This document shows positions 30,404-38,646 of a stretch of 64,000 bases of DNA, piece after piece. Location of the stretch: NCBI RefSeq assembly GCF_017355985.1, contig NZ_JAFIQU010000009.1, positions 62,001 through 126,000 on the forward strand, given 5' to 3'. The translations under genes and the position numbers were made by a program. The notes beneath the pieces were generated by a model. The model searched no databases, had not been told where the DNA came from, and was given only the letters and a program-made list of their open reading frames with translations. How positions within the stretch are numbered: position 1 is the stretch's first letter; every line of letters starts with the position of its first letter. This DNA is from Arenibaculum pallidiluteum (GTDB lineage: Bacteria > Pseudomonadota > Alphaproteobacteria > Azospirillales > Azospirillaceae).

Positions 30404-30688
30404 ATGGCGACACCCAAGCATCCGCAGGGCGGCGGCTCGATCACGCCGCAGACGGAAGGCGGCGCCCACCCGCGCGGAACCGACGCGAAGAACTACACCC
30501 GCGAGTCGCAGGACCAGCCTGGTCCGGACACGCCCGCGAAGGGCGAGCACATCTTTCCCGACGACGGGCGGCCGCAGGATCCCACGCAGGTTCCGGACGC
30601 CCGCCGCAATCCCGGGATCATGTCCTCGGGCGGGACGACCGACAGCGGCGAGCCCGGCATCGACGAGCGCGACGCCGACGCCTCCTGA
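30404..30688 (+). CDS. Small hydrophilic protein of unknown function
   Basis: A 94-residue, Gly/Pro/Asp-rich, probably disordered protein (MATPKHPQGGGSITPQTEGG at the start, acidic GIDERDADAS at the end) with no signal peptide. GGGAGGAG ends three bases before the ATG, a strong though close ribosome site. A possible general-stress promoter upstream and the composition suggest a stress-induced hydrophilin-like protein, which is a guess. Confidence 0.65.
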   Translation: MATPKHPQGGGSITPQTEGGAHPRGTDAKNYTRESQDQPGPDTPAKGEHIFPDDGRPQDPTQVPDARRNPGIMSSGGTTDSGEPGIDERDADAS

Positions 30689-30724
30689 CAGGGCTGGCGC
30701 CGGCCCCCTGCGGGCGGGGGATCC

Positions 30725-32068
30725 TTACACGTTGAGCAGCAGGTTCTCCCGCTCCCAGGAGCTGATCACGCGCTGATACGCATCATATTCGGCTTGCTTC
30801 ACATAGCTGACCGCCGAGACGAAGCGGTCGCCGAATATCTCGCGCAGCGGCTTGCTGGCATTGAACTTGTTCAGGGCGTCGAACTGGTGCCGCGGCAGGC
30901 TGAAGGCCAGCCGGTGCGCGCTTCCCTTCACGGGGTCCGACGGCTCCAGCTCGTGCGCGATGCCGAGATAGCCGCAGGCCAGCGACGCCGCGATCGCCAG
31001 ATAGGGGTTCGCGTCGGCGCCGGCCACACGGTTCTCGACGCGCCGGGATTCCGCCGACGACACCGGCACGCGGAAGCCCACCGTGCGGTTGTCCCGGCCC
31101 CAATGGACGTTGATCGGCGCGTCCGATCCAGCCACGAGCCGCCGATAGGAGTTCACGTTGGGCGCCAGCAGCGGCATGGCCGAGGGCAGGTAGCGCTGCA
31201 GGCCCGCGATGTAGTGCATAAATAGCTGCGAGTCCGACCCGTCCGCCTCGGCGAACAGGTTCCGCCCGGTCTCGCGCTCGACGAGGCTCTGGTGCACGTG
31301 CATGGCGCTGCCGGGCTCGTTCTGCATCGGCTTGGCCATGAAGGTCGCGTAGACGCTGTGGCGAATCGCCGTCTCGCGCACGGTGCGCTTGAACAGGAAG
31401 ACCTGATCGGCGAGTTCCAGCGCGTCGCCGTGGTTGAAGTTGATCTCGATCTGCGCCGCCCCGGCCTCGTGGGACAGGGTGTCGATGTCGATGTTCTGCG
31501 CCTCGCAGTAGTCGTAGACGTCCTCGAAGATGGGGTCGAACTCGTTCACGGCGTCGATGCCGTAGGCCTGACGGCCGCTCTCGGTGCGCCCCGAGCGCCC
31601 GGTGGGCGGCATCAGCGGGTAGTCCGGGTCCTTGTTGATCTGGACCAGGAAGAATTCGAGCTCGGGCGCGACGATGGGCGACCAGCCGCGCTTCTCGTAG
31701 AGCTCGAGCACGCGGCGCAGCACCCAGCGGGGCGAGATGTCGACGGGCGAGCCGTCGGCGTAGAAGCAGTCGCAGACCACCTGGGCGGTGGCCTCCTTGT
31801 ACCAGGGCACGAGGCGCACGGTCCGCTCGTCCGGGACCATGTAGATGTCCGAATTCGCAGGGCTGGTGACGTCTTCCTCGTCGGGGAAGTCGCCCGTCAC
31901 CGTCTGCACGAATGTCGATTCCGGCAGGCGCAGCCCGCGCTCGCGCAGGATCCGCAGGAACTTCTCGGCGGGCAGGATCTTGCCCCGTGCCACCCCCGAC
32001 ATGTCGGGGACCAGACACTCGACCTCGGTGATACGATGCTCCCGGATGAACTGGTTCAGGGAATCCAT
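30725..32068 (-). CDS. Glutamine synthetase family protein, probable gamma-glutamylpolyamine synthetase
   Basis: A 447-residue member of the GlnA superfamily of the PuuA type, which ligates glutamate to putrescine or another amine with ATP. Catalytic features: APELEFFLV, SHEAGAAQIEINFNHGDAL, GSAMHVHQSLV, NSYRRLVAGSDAPINVHWG and SSAESRRVENRVAGADANPYL. The class lacks the adenylylation Tyr site of GlnA. ATG 32068 follows GGAAGCG. Other polyamine genes lie within 25 kb: potFGHI and aguA upstream and the PuuB-like oxidase and class III aminotransferase downstream, which supports putrescine degradation, but the amine is not proven. Confidence 0.85.
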   Translation of the reverse strand: MDSLNQFIREHRITEVECLVPDMSGVARGKILPAEKFLRILRERGLRLPESTFVQTVTGDFPDEEDVTSPANSDIYMVPDERTVRLVPWYKEATAQVVCDCFYADGSPVDISPRWVLRRVLELYEKRGWSPIVAPELEFFLVQINKDPDYPLMPPTGRSGRTESGRQAYGIDAVNEFDPIFEDVYDYCEAQNIDIDTLSHEAGAAQIEINFNHGDALELADQVFLFKRTVRETAIRHSVYATFMAKPMQNEPGSAMHVHQSLVERETGRNLFAEADGSDSQLFMHYIAGLQRYLPSAMPLLAPNVNSYRRLVAGSDAPINVHWGRDNRTVGFRVPVSSAESRRVENRVAGADANPYLAIAASLACGYLGIAHELEPSDPVKGSAHRLAFSLPRHQFDALNKFNASKPLREIFGDRFVSAVSYVKQAEYDAYQRVISSWERENLLLNV

Positions 32069-32247
32069 AACGCTTCCGCGCCTTGCGCCCTGCGGGCGCC
32101 CGGCCGTCTCCATGTCGCCTCTGATATCCGCTATGATGCCGCCACGCGCGGACGGGCGCCAGCTTTCGCTCGGCGGATCACCGGGGAGATGGGGCGCTCC
32201 CGTCTGTTGGCGTGCCGTGGAAACCATAGTCGAGCGGAGCACACCCG

Positions 32248-32574
32248 ATGACGCGGAAAGCAGCCCTGATCGCGGCGATCCTTCTCCTGCCGGTGCCGGC
32301 AGGGGCCGCGGTCCCCGACACCTGGTGGAGCCAGGAGCTGCCGCCGGACGCCATGCGGCAGGTGCTGCCTGACGTGCAGACGAAGCTGAAGACCGCCGGC
32401 TGCTACGGCGGGTCCGTGGACGGCCGCTACGGCCCGCAGACACGCAGCGCCATCATCGCATGGCAGAAGGCCGCCGGCGTTCCCCAGACAGGGATCGTCT
32501 CCGAGCCGCTGACGCAGTCGGTGGGAACCATGAACCTCCGCTGCGCGCCGACTGGACGATCGACGCGCCGCTGA
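32248..32574 (+). CDS. Exported peptidoglycan-binding-like protein
   Basis: A 108-residue protein with a signal peptide (AALIAAILLLPVPAGAA) and a PG_binding_1-type repeat: VQTKLKTAGCYGGSVDGRYGPQTRSAIIAWQKAAGV. No catalytic domain is attached, so it probably tethers to peptidoglycan or acts as a small accessory factor. It is divergent from the glutamine synthetase homologue. The next gene, a histidine kinase, follows on the same strand. Confidence 0.75.
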   Translation: MTRKAALIAAILLLPVPAGAAVPDTWWSQELPPDAMRQVLPDVQTKLKTAGCYGGSVDGRYGPQTRSAIIAWQKAAGVPQTGIVSEPLTQSVGTMNLRCAPTGRSTRR

Positions 32575-32725
32575 CAGGCACCGCCCGCCGGGGCCGGGCG
32601 GCCCCGGCGTTCCGTCCGCGCCTTTGCACTGCGGCACAGTCCGGTGGAGAATGGCTGCGATGGGGCTGGGCGGAGCGGATCTTGAACCTTCTCTCGGGCG
32701 GGGTGGACGTCGCTGAGGCAGGAAA

Positions 32726-32800
32726 GCCGACGGCGGGACATCCGACAGCTGGGCATCCGACAGCCGGGCATCAGGCGGCAGGGCATCGGGCAACAGGGCA
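32726..32800 (+). repeat. 15-bp tandem repeat (5 units) at the 5' end of the histidine kinase frame
   Basis: Five imperfect copies of TCCGACAGCCGGGCA run head to tail. In the kinase frame they encode Pro-Thr-Ala-Gly-His-type pentapeptides. They lie before the ATG at 32820 but within the open frame if an upstream start (TTG 32682) is used. Confidence 0.75.
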
Positions 32801-32819
32801 GCAGACGGCCCGATGGGTC

Positions 32820-34259
32820 ATGCGGCGCAGCCTCCTGGTGCTGGCGGCCCTCGGCGCTCTGACGGGGCTGACGCAGGGGGCCTTCTGGACGGTCATGTCC
32901 TCGCACCACACGACGCTGACCCTGGTCAAGGTCAGCGGGCGCCAGGGCCTGCTCTCGCAGCATGCGGTGCTCCAGGCGATGCTGATGGCCCATGCCGAGA
33001 CCGCCAAGGACTACGAGACGGCATGGCGTGCCCTGGCGCAGGCGACGGCAGAACTGGCGGACGCCCACGGCCAGCTCGCGAATGCCGCGACCGAGGACGG
33101 CGATCCCCTTCTTCTGTCGCTCTACTTCGACCCCGAGACCGGACTGGACCGTCCGATGCGGCGTGCCCTCGCCGTGCTGGAGCGCATCGCCGGCGCCCCG
33201 ACGCTCGCGCTTCGCCCCGGCAGCCCCGAGCTGGCCGAGATCGTCGCAGTGATGCCGACCGAGCTTCTCGAGCGCATCGGCCGGACGGTCCGCGAATACC
33301 AGGAGATCGACGAGGCGGCGCACCACCGCCTGGCCGCGCTCAATTTGGCGACGCTGCTGCTGACCCTGCTGACCCTCGTCGCCGCGGCGCTCTGGGTATT
33401 CCGGCCGACCGCAAGGCTGGTGCAGCGCCAGGTCGACGAGATCGCCGCCATGAACGGGCAGCTCGCGCGGTGGGGCGCCGAGCTGGAGACCCAGGTGGAT
33501 GCGCGGACCCGGGAGCTGGACGCCGCACGACGGCGTGCCGAGCGGGCCTCGGAGGCCAAGTCGCGCTTCCTTGCCATGGCGAGCCACGATCTGCTCTCGC
33601 CGCTGGAAGCCATGGGCCTGTTCATGCGCGCGCTGGGCCGGCGAATCGAGACGGACCCCCAGGCCGAGGCCATCCTTTCCGACATGCGTGCGGCGAAGGA
33701 CGGCATGCGGCGTCTGTTGCGCGCGCTGCTCGACCTTGCGGCGGCCGAGACGGGGGCGGTGCGGCCGGTCCCCCGGGCGACCGGCCTGATGCCCGTGCTT
33801 CAGCGGCTGGGCCGCGAGCTCGGCCCGCAGGCCGAGGCCAAGGGACTTCGGCTCATCGTCGGCCGCACAACGGCGACGGCCCTGACCGATCCCGACCTGC
33901 TGGAGCGCATCCTGCGCAACCTGCTGGGCAACGCCGTGCGCTACACGCGCTCCGGCGGCGTGCTGCTCGGCTGCCGTCGGCGCGGGAACGAGCTCCGCGT
34001 CGAGGTCTGGGACACCGGCCCCGGCATCGCCGAGTCCGACCAGGAACGCATCTTCGAGGAGTTCGCCCAGCTCGCCACCGAGGGCCGCGACCGGAGCCAG
34101 GGAATCGGCCTCGGCCTCGCGATCGCCGACAGGCTTGCGCGCCTGCTTGGCCACAGGCTCGAGCTGCAATCGCGACTCGGCCGCGGCTCGGTCTTCGCCG
34201 TGGTGATGCCAGCGGCCGATGCGCCTCAGAAGCCCGAGGGCCGGCCCCAGCTCTTATAG
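32820..34259 (+). CDS. Sensor histidine kinase with PilJ/NarX-like sensor region
   Basis: A 479-residue membrane kinase. A first helix (residues 4-22) is followed by a periplasmic region (about 26-173) that starts VKVSGRQGLLSQHAVLQAML, like the NarX/PilJ sensor domain. The second helix covers 176-195. HisKA contains His256 in MASHDLLSPLEAM; the ATPase domain has RILRNLLGNAVRYT (N box), DTGPGI and GIGLGLAIADRLA. The start is uncertain: TTG 32682 has GGAG six bases upstream and would add 46 residues with the pentapeptide repeats. The 3' end overlaps a convergent LuxR-type response regulator gene by 34 bases, its likely partner. Confidence 0.85.
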   Translation: MRRSLLVLAALGALTGLTQGAFWTVMSSHHTTLTLVKVSGRQGLLSQHAVLQAMLMAHAETAKDYETAWRALAQATAELADAHGQLANAATEDGDPLLLSLYFDPETGLDRPMRRALAVLERIAGAPTLALRPGSPELAEIVAVMPTELLERIGRTVREYQEIDEAAHHRLAALNLATLLLTLLTLVAAALWVFRPTARLVQRQVDEIAAMNGQLARWGAELETQVDARTRELDAARRRAERASEAKSRFLAMASHDLLSPLEAMGLFMRALGRRIETDPQAEAILSDMRAAKDGMRRLLRALLDLAAAETGAVRPVPRATGLMPVLQRLGRELGPQAEAKGLRLIVGRTTATALTDPDLLERILRNLLGNAVRYTRSGGVLLGCRRRGNELRVEVWDTGPGIAESDQERIFEEFAQLATEGRDRSQGIGLGLAIADRLARLLGHRLELQSRLGRGSVFAVVMPAADAPQKPEGRPQLL

Positions 34260-34852
34260 GCGAGCACGGCCTGGGTGCGGCTCTCGACGCCCAGGGTACG
34301 GAAGATCGCAGCGAGGTGCGACTTGACCGTGGGCAGCTCCAGTCCCAGCCGCTCGCCGATGTCCTTGTTCGTCAGCCCCTGCGCCAGCAGCTCGAGGACG
34401 TCGCGCTGGCGGCGGCTCAACTGCTCGATGCCGCCGGCGCTGCTGGACGAGACGGTCCCCAGCCCGAGCTCCGGCGGGATGTATCCACCGCCGGAGATCA
34501 CCAGGCGCAGGATGCCCACCATCTGCTCGCCTTCGGTGGACTTCGGGATGAAGGCCTTCGCCCCCGCGGACAGGACCGTCCGCATCTCGTCGGGGTTGGT
34601 GGTCATGGAGATCACGGCGACCGGCGCCGGCGCGGCCCTGCGGCAGATTCCCGCCATGTCGCCCGGGCCGACATAGCCAGGCATCCAGAGATCGGCGATC
34701 ACGAGATCCGGCTTCGCCCCCTCCTCCAGGACGCGGGTCAGCGCGGCATAGCTCTCGGTCTCCTGGATCTCGGCCTGCGGATCGATCTCGGTGACGACAT
34801 AGCGCAGACCGCTGCGGACGATCGAATGGTCGTCGGCAATCACCACGCGCAT
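34226..34852 (-). CDS. LuxR/NarL-family response regulator
   Basis: A 208-residue two-component regulator. The receiver domain (1-120) has VVIADDHS acid pair, the phospho-acceptor Asp54 in VIADLWMP, and Lys in AFIPKS. The C-terminal LuxR helix-turn-helix is LSRRQRDVLELLAQGLTNKDIGERL (in part) with PTVKSHLAAIFRTLGV. ATG 34852 is preferred because AGGA is at a good distance; ATG 34861 is possible. It is convergent with, and overlaps, the sensor kinase gene, so it is probably the cognate regulator. Confidence 0.88.
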   Translation of the reverse strand: MRVVIADDHSIVRSGLRYVVTEIDPQAEIQETESYAALTRVLEEGAKPDLVIADLWMPGYVGPGDMAGICRRAAPAPVAVISMTTNPDEMRTVLSAGAKAFIPKSTEGEQMVGILRLVISGGGYIPPELGLGTVSSSSAGGIEQLSRRQRDVLELLAQGLTNKDIGERLGLELPTVKSHLAAIFRTLGVESRTQAVLAYKSWGRPSGF

Positions 34853-34968
34853 AAGACGCATTCCTGGGTTTGTTGGCGTCAGCAAACTGGGACAAGAGGT
34901 GCTCCGAGGTCAAGCGTCCCGGGTTTGTCGCTTGCAGCGGATCGGGAGTTCGCGTTAGGTCATGAGCC

Positions 34969-35238
34969 ATGAAAACCCTCGGCCTCTTCGTCTTTCCTTT
35001 GGTCGCCTGCACGCTCGCGGCGTGCGGCCCGGTCGAACTCGTCGCGAGCGGCATCAGCGACGGAACGAAATATGTCGTGAAGCAGACCAACACTCAGAGC
35101 CAGGGCCAGCCCGCGCAGGCGGCACCGGCCACCGGCCAGCGTCCGGCCACGCAGAGCGCCGCTGCGCAGGACCGGGCGGCGCCCCCCGTGACGGCCGCGC
35201 CGGTCGCCAAGATCGGCAAGGCCGAACCGCTGCCCTGA
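34969..35238 (+). CDS. Small lipoprotein, unknown function
   Basis: An 89-residue protein with signal peptide MKTLGLFVFPLVACTLAAC and lipobox LAAC (Cys about 19). The mature part GPVELVASGISDGTKYVVKQTN resembles the start of several small alphaproteobacterial lipoproteins, then turns Ala/Gln/Pro-rich. It is divergent from the response regulator and followed by a hairpin. No function is assigned. Confidence 0.7.
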   Translation: MKTLGLFVFPLVACTLAACGPVELVASGISDGTKYVVKQTNTQSQGQPAQAAPATGQRPATQSAAAQDRAAPPVTAAPVAKIGKAEPLP

Positions 35239-35355
35239 CCCGCGTGATTCCGCTGTTGTCCTCCTGAGCAGGCCGCCGCGGCGACCCCCGTGCGGAGCGT
35301 CCTGCAGGCCCTGGCCGACGCTGGACAGGCGCGATGCCACTTGCGATAAACGGGC

Positions 35356-35375
35356 GCCGCCGGATCTCCGGCGGC
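35356..35375 (+). terminator. Hairpin after the small lipoprotein gene
   Basis: GCCGCCGGA (35356-35364) pairs with TCCGGCGGC (35367-35375), followed by TTTCG. Probably a terminator for the preceding genes. Confidence 0.5.
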
Positions 35376-35398
35376 TTTCGCGTTCGAGGAGCGGTGGA

Positions 35399-36199
35399 TT
35401 GCGGTTGCGGCTGGCCGAGGGATGGAACGCATTCCGGCCCGCCGGCCGGGCCGCCCGGCGCGCCCACTGGGTGGGCGCCGCGGCGCTGACCGCCCTGGTG
35501 CTCCTGATCCTGGTTCCCGGCATCGACATCGCGGTCTCGCGCCTATTTTTCGAGGCGGGGCGCGGCTTCATCTGGCGTGAACGTCCAGTTCCCGAATTCC
35601 TGCACGAGGCCATCCAGATCGGCGCGAGGGCGCTCTTCGCCGCGTTCCTGCTCGGGCTGGCGGCGACGCTGCTGCGCCGGTGGCGGGCCGGCTATGAGCG
35701 GCCGCTGCTCGGGCTCGCGTGCAGGGACTGGTTCTTCCTTCTGGCGACGCTGCTGCTGGCGCCGGGACTGCTTGCCAACACGGTGCTCAAGGACAACTGG
35801 GACCGCGCCCGGCCGTGGCAGGTCGAGGCCTTCGGCGGCAACCGCAACCATTCCCCACCCCTCGTCCTCTCGGACCAGTGCGACCACAACTGCTCCTTCG
35901 TGGCGGGCGACGCGGCCGTCGGATTCTACCTGCACGCCTTCGCCTATGTGGTCCGCCGCCGCTCGGGGCTGGTGCTCGCCGCCGGCTTCGCCGCGGGCAG
36001 CCTTGCTGGGCTGCTGCGGATCGGGATGGGCGGCCACTTCTTCAGCGATGTCGTCTTCGCCGGCATCTTCATGGTGCTGGCGGTCGGGCTGATCCACGCG
36101 CTTCTGTACGGGCCGCGGGCGACCGCGGCACGATGGCGCGGCTGGATGCCGTGGCTTCTCGGCTCCGAGGGGCCCGACGGGCGCCGGGAAGGACGATAG
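35399..36199 (+). CDS. PAP2-superfamily membrane phosphatase, LpxE-like
   Basis: A 266-residue protein with about five membrane helices and the PAP2 acid phosphatase motifs: KDNWDRARP (motif 1, KxxxxxxRP), CSFVAGDAA (motif 2) and RIGMGGHFFSDVV (motif 3, with the catalytic His and Asp). In motif 2 the usual His of PSGH is Asp. That substitution is known in lipid A phosphatases such as LpxE, so lipid A or phosphatidylglycerol-phosphate dephosphorylation is plausible. The start is a TTG at 35399 with GGAG upstream. It is followed three bases later by the oxidase gene, so the two may be co-transcribed. Confidence 0.8.
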   Translation: MRLRLAEGWNAFRPAGRAARRAHWVGAAALTALVLLILVPGIDIAVSRLFFEAGRGFIWRERPVPEFLHEAIQIGARALFAAFLLGLAATLLRRWRAGYERPLLGLACRDWFFLLATLLLAPGLLANTVLKDNWDRARPWQVEAFGGNRNHSPPLVLSDQCDHNCSFVAGDAAVGFYLHAFAYVVRRRSGLVLAAGFAAGSLAGLLRIGMGGHFFSDVVFAGIFMVLAVGLIHALLYGPRATAARWRGWMPWLLGSEGPDGRREGR

Positions 36200-36201
36200 C
36201 C

Positions 36202-37479
36202 GTGTCCCGCCTTCCTCACGCGGCCTCGTGGTACTCCGCGACGGCGACGCCGGTGCCGGACCGCCCCGCGCTCGAGGGGCCGGTCGAGTGCGACGTCTGC
36301 GTGATCGGTGCCGGCTACACCGGGCTGTCCGCCGCGCTGCACCTCGCGGAGCGCGGCTACTCGGTCGTCCTGCTGGAGGCCCAGCGGGTCGGCTGGGGCG
36401 CGTCCGGCCGAAACGGCGGGCAGATCGTCACCGGCTTCAATCCGTCGATCGGCACGCTCGCCCGCCTGGTCGGCCGGGAGGACGCGCACCGGCTCTGGGA
36501 GATGAGCGAGGAGGCCAAGGCGCTGATCGCCGAGCGGGTCGCCCGGCACGCCATCGATTGCGACCTGCGCTGGGGATACCTGTTCGCTGCCACGAAGCAG
36601 CGCCACGAGCGCGACCTGGCGGCGATCGAGCGCGAGTGGCGCGAGGACCTCGGCTATGCCAAGGCGCGCCGCGTCGGAGCCGATGAGGTGCGCGGCCTCG
36701 TCGCGTCCGAGCGCTATCTCGGCGGGCTTCTTGACGAGGGCTCCGGCCAGCTCCACCCGCTGAACTACGCGTTGGGCCTGGCCCGCGCCGCCGAGGCCGT
36801 CGGCGTCCGCATCTTCGAGGGATCGCCCGTTACTGAGATCGAGCGCGGCCCCCGACCTGCCGCCATCACGCCGGGCGGACGGGTCACGGCACGCTATCTG
36901 GCGATCGCGGCCAATGCCCGGGCCGACAGCGTCCTTCCCGAGCTCGGCGCGAGGATCATGCCTGTCTCGACCTACATCCTGACGACCGAACCCCTGGGCG
37001 AGGCGCGGGCCAGGGCGCTGATCCCGTCGGGACTGGCCGTAGCCGACGTGAACTTCGTGCTGAACTACTACCGCCTCACATCCGACCACCGGATGCTCTT
37101 CGGCGGCGGCGTCAGCTACAGCGGCCGCGACATGCCCGGCCTGGACAGCGCCCTGCGCCGCACCATGCTCCGCTATTTTCCGCAGCTCGCGGACGCGCGC
37201 ACGGAGTTCTTCTGGGGTGGGCACGTCGCGATCACCATGAACCGGACGCCGCAGTTCGGCCGCGTCGATCCCAACATCCTGTTCGCCCAGGGCTATAGCG
37301 GCCACGGTGTCGCCCTCGCCGGCCTCGGCGGCAAGCTGATCGCCGAGGCGGTCGCGGGCACGGCGGAGCGGTTCGACGTCTTCGCCCGCATCCCCCATGC
37401 CCGTTTTCCCGGCGGGCATCTGCGCACGCCGCTGCTGGTCGCCGCCATGGCCTGGTACCGGCTGCGCGACCTCCTCTAG
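36202..37479 (+). CDS. FAD-dependent oxidoreductase, PuuB (gamma-glutamylputrescine oxidase)-like
   Basis: A 425-residue DadA/PuuB-type flavoenzyme. The FAD-binding dinucleotide fold begins at VCVIGAGYTGLSAALHLAERGYSV (in part), followed by VGWGASGRNGGQI typical of PuuB and the glycine/D-amino acid oxidase family. The C-terminus contains GGHVAITMNRTPQFGR and FAQGYSGHGVALAGLGGKL, as in PuuB. The GTG start at 36202 has GGAAGGA upstream. Given the nearby PuuA-like ligase it most likely oxidises a glutamylated polyamine, but other amine substrates are possible. Confidence 0.85.
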   Translation: MSRLPHAASWYSATATPVPDRPALEGPVECDVCVIGAGYTGLSAALHLAERGYSVVLLEAQRVGWGASGRNGGQIVTGFNPSIGTLARLVGREDAHRLWEMSEEAKALIAERVARHAIDCDLRWGYLFAATKQRHERDLAAIEREWREDLGYAKARRVGADEVRGLVASERYLGGLLDEGSGQLHPLNYALGLARAAEAVGVRIFEGSPVTEIERGPRPAAITPGGRVTARYLAIAANARADSVLPELGARIMPVSTYILTTEPLGEARARALIPSGLAVADVNFVLNYYRLTSDHRMLFGGGVSYSGRDMPGLDSALRRTMLRYFPQLADARTEFFWGGHVAITMNRTPQFGRVDPNILFAQGYSGHGVALAGLGGKLIAEAVAGTAERFDVFARIPHARFPGGHLRTPLLVAAMAWYRLRDLL

Positions 37480-37492
37480 AGCCCGGAGGGCG

Positions 37493-37858
37493 TCAGGCGG
37501 CTACCCGAGGCGGATGGCGCGTCAGCCAGAGCTCGATCGCCGCCAGCGCCGCCACGCCCACGCCCACGCCGACATGGCTCCACATGGCGGCCGGAAGGCC
37601 GGCAAATCCCAGAACCCAGGGCGAGACCACCGCCCAGAGGCCGAGGACCAGGTTCGCCCACTCCTCCCACGTGGCGAAGGCGAAGACCGCGGCGACAGCG
37701 ATGCCGCCGATCACGACGGCAGTCAGCCACGCGTTCCACGCCGCCGCGGACTGGCCGGCGAAGCCGAATACCCACGGCGCGCAAAACAACACCAGTGCGA
37801 GAACGGCATTGAGCACGTCGATGACCGATTCCTCACGTCTCCTTTCAAGCAAGCTCAT
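37493..37858 (-). CDS. SPW-repeat membrane protein
   Basis: A 121-residue protein with four hydrophobic segments and two copies of the SPW signature: APWVFGFAGQSAAAWNAW and SPWVLGFAGLPAAMWSHV. SPW proteins are found across bacteria and have no established role. ATG 37858 has GGAGG upstream. It lies downstream of hsp20 in the same direction, after about 110 bases. Confidence 0.85.
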   Translation of the reverse strand: MSLLERRREESVIDVLNAVLALVLFCAPWVFGFAGQSAAAWNAWLTAVVIGGIAVAAVFAFATWEEWANLVLGLWAVVSPWVLGFAGLPAAMWSHVGVGVGVAALAAIELWLTRHPPRVAA

Positions 37859-37972
37859 TGCAGCCTCCATCCGGATCATGGGCATTCAGGCCGGCAGCCG
37901 CGCGCCACCGGCCTGCGCGGCCAGGTCACGCCCCATGCATGGCGGGGCGCTCGCGCGGACTGCCTGACCTGC

Positions 37973-38443
37973 TCAGGCCACCTTCTGCTCGATCTGTCTG
38001 GTCTGGTCTGCGCCGGGCGCCGCCGTCCCGATCGGGATCTGGCGGGGCCGCATGGCCTCGGGCAATTCGCGGACCAGCTCGATCCGCAGCAGGCCGCCGT
38101 CCAGGTTGGCCCGCTCGACGCGGACATAGTCGGCGAGATCGAAGCGCCGCTCGAAGTCGCCGAGCACGATGCCGCGATGCAGGACCTCGCCGGAGGTGGA
38201 GGCCTCCTTCCTGCGTCCGCGCACGCGAAGGACGTTGCGCTCGGTGCTGACCTCGATGTCATGGGGGCCGAAGCCCGCGACGGCCAGCGTGATGCGATAG
38301 CTGTCCTCGCCGGTCTTCTCGATGTCGTAGTGGGGAATGCTATCGACCGGCGCCAGGCGCGTCGCCTCGTCGAGCAGGTCGACCAGCCGGTCGAAGCCGA
38401 TCAGAGAGCGGTACAGCGGAGAAAAGTCGACCACGGATCTCAT
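37973..38443 (-). CDS. Small heat shock protein, Hsp20/IbpA family
   Basis: A 156-residue alpha-crystallin chaperone that holds unfolding proteins. The conserved N-terminus (MRSVVDFSPLYRSLIGFDRL) is that of the rhizobial class A sHsps; the alpha-crystallin domain includes PHYDIEKTGEDSYRITLAVAG, VLRVRGRRK and YVRVERANLDGGLLRIELVRE. ATG 38443 has AGGAGG eight bases upstream, and a GTG six bases further out is too close to that box. The leader folds into several hairpins, including one that traps the ribosome site, so heat induction by a ROSE thermometer is likely. Confidence 0.92.
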   Translation of the reverse strand: MRSVVDFSPLYRSLIGFDRLVDLLDEATRLAPVDSIPHYDIEKTGEDSYRITLAVAGFGPHDIEVSTERNVLRVRGRRKEASTSGEVLHRGIVLGDFERRFDLADYVRVERANLDGGLLRIELVRELPEAMRPRQIPIGTAAPGADQTRQIEQKVA

Positions 38444-38446
38444 AGC

Positions 38447-38573
38447 CACATCCTCCTTCGAGCAACATGGATACGAGCGGCAGCGGCTGGGCGCCGCGCC
38501 GATGCCGGGCCTGAGAAGAGGCCCCGGCAGATTCCGAGTTAATCAGCGGGCGGCGGGGATCAAGATCCCCGCC
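38447..38573 (-). promoter_or_regulatory. ROSE-like RNA thermometer in the hsp20 leader
   Basis: The hsp20 5' leader contains three stems: 38552-38573 (perfect 10 bp), 38504-38528, and a weak stem 38447-38469. In the last, CAUGUUGCU (38469-38461) pairs with AGGAUGUG (38454-38447), hiding the ribosome site, with a bulged G opposite the AGGA. The U(U/C)GCU opposite AGGA pairing is the hallmark of ROSE elements that control sHsp genes in alphaproteobacteria. Structure was judged by eye. Confidence 0.55.
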
Positions 38574-38597
38574 GGCGCCACCTTGGAGGTAATACCC

Positions 38598-38618
38598 CTG
38601 CGGCAAAAGAGGCCGCAG
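38598..38618 (-). terminator. Hairpin after the class III aminotransferase
   Basis: CTGCGGC (38598-38604) pairs with GCCGCAG (38612-38618) around AAAAGAG. It lies just past the minus-strand stop at 38647 and probably ends that transcript. Confidence 0.5.
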
Positions 38619-38646
38619 CCGGCCTGCGACCGGCTTGGGGAAGGGC

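Noticed and set aside
32726-32800. Short regular repeats that could suggest a CRISPR array
   Set aside because: Units are contiguous 15-bp copies without spacers and are in a coding-like frame, so this is a tandem repeat.
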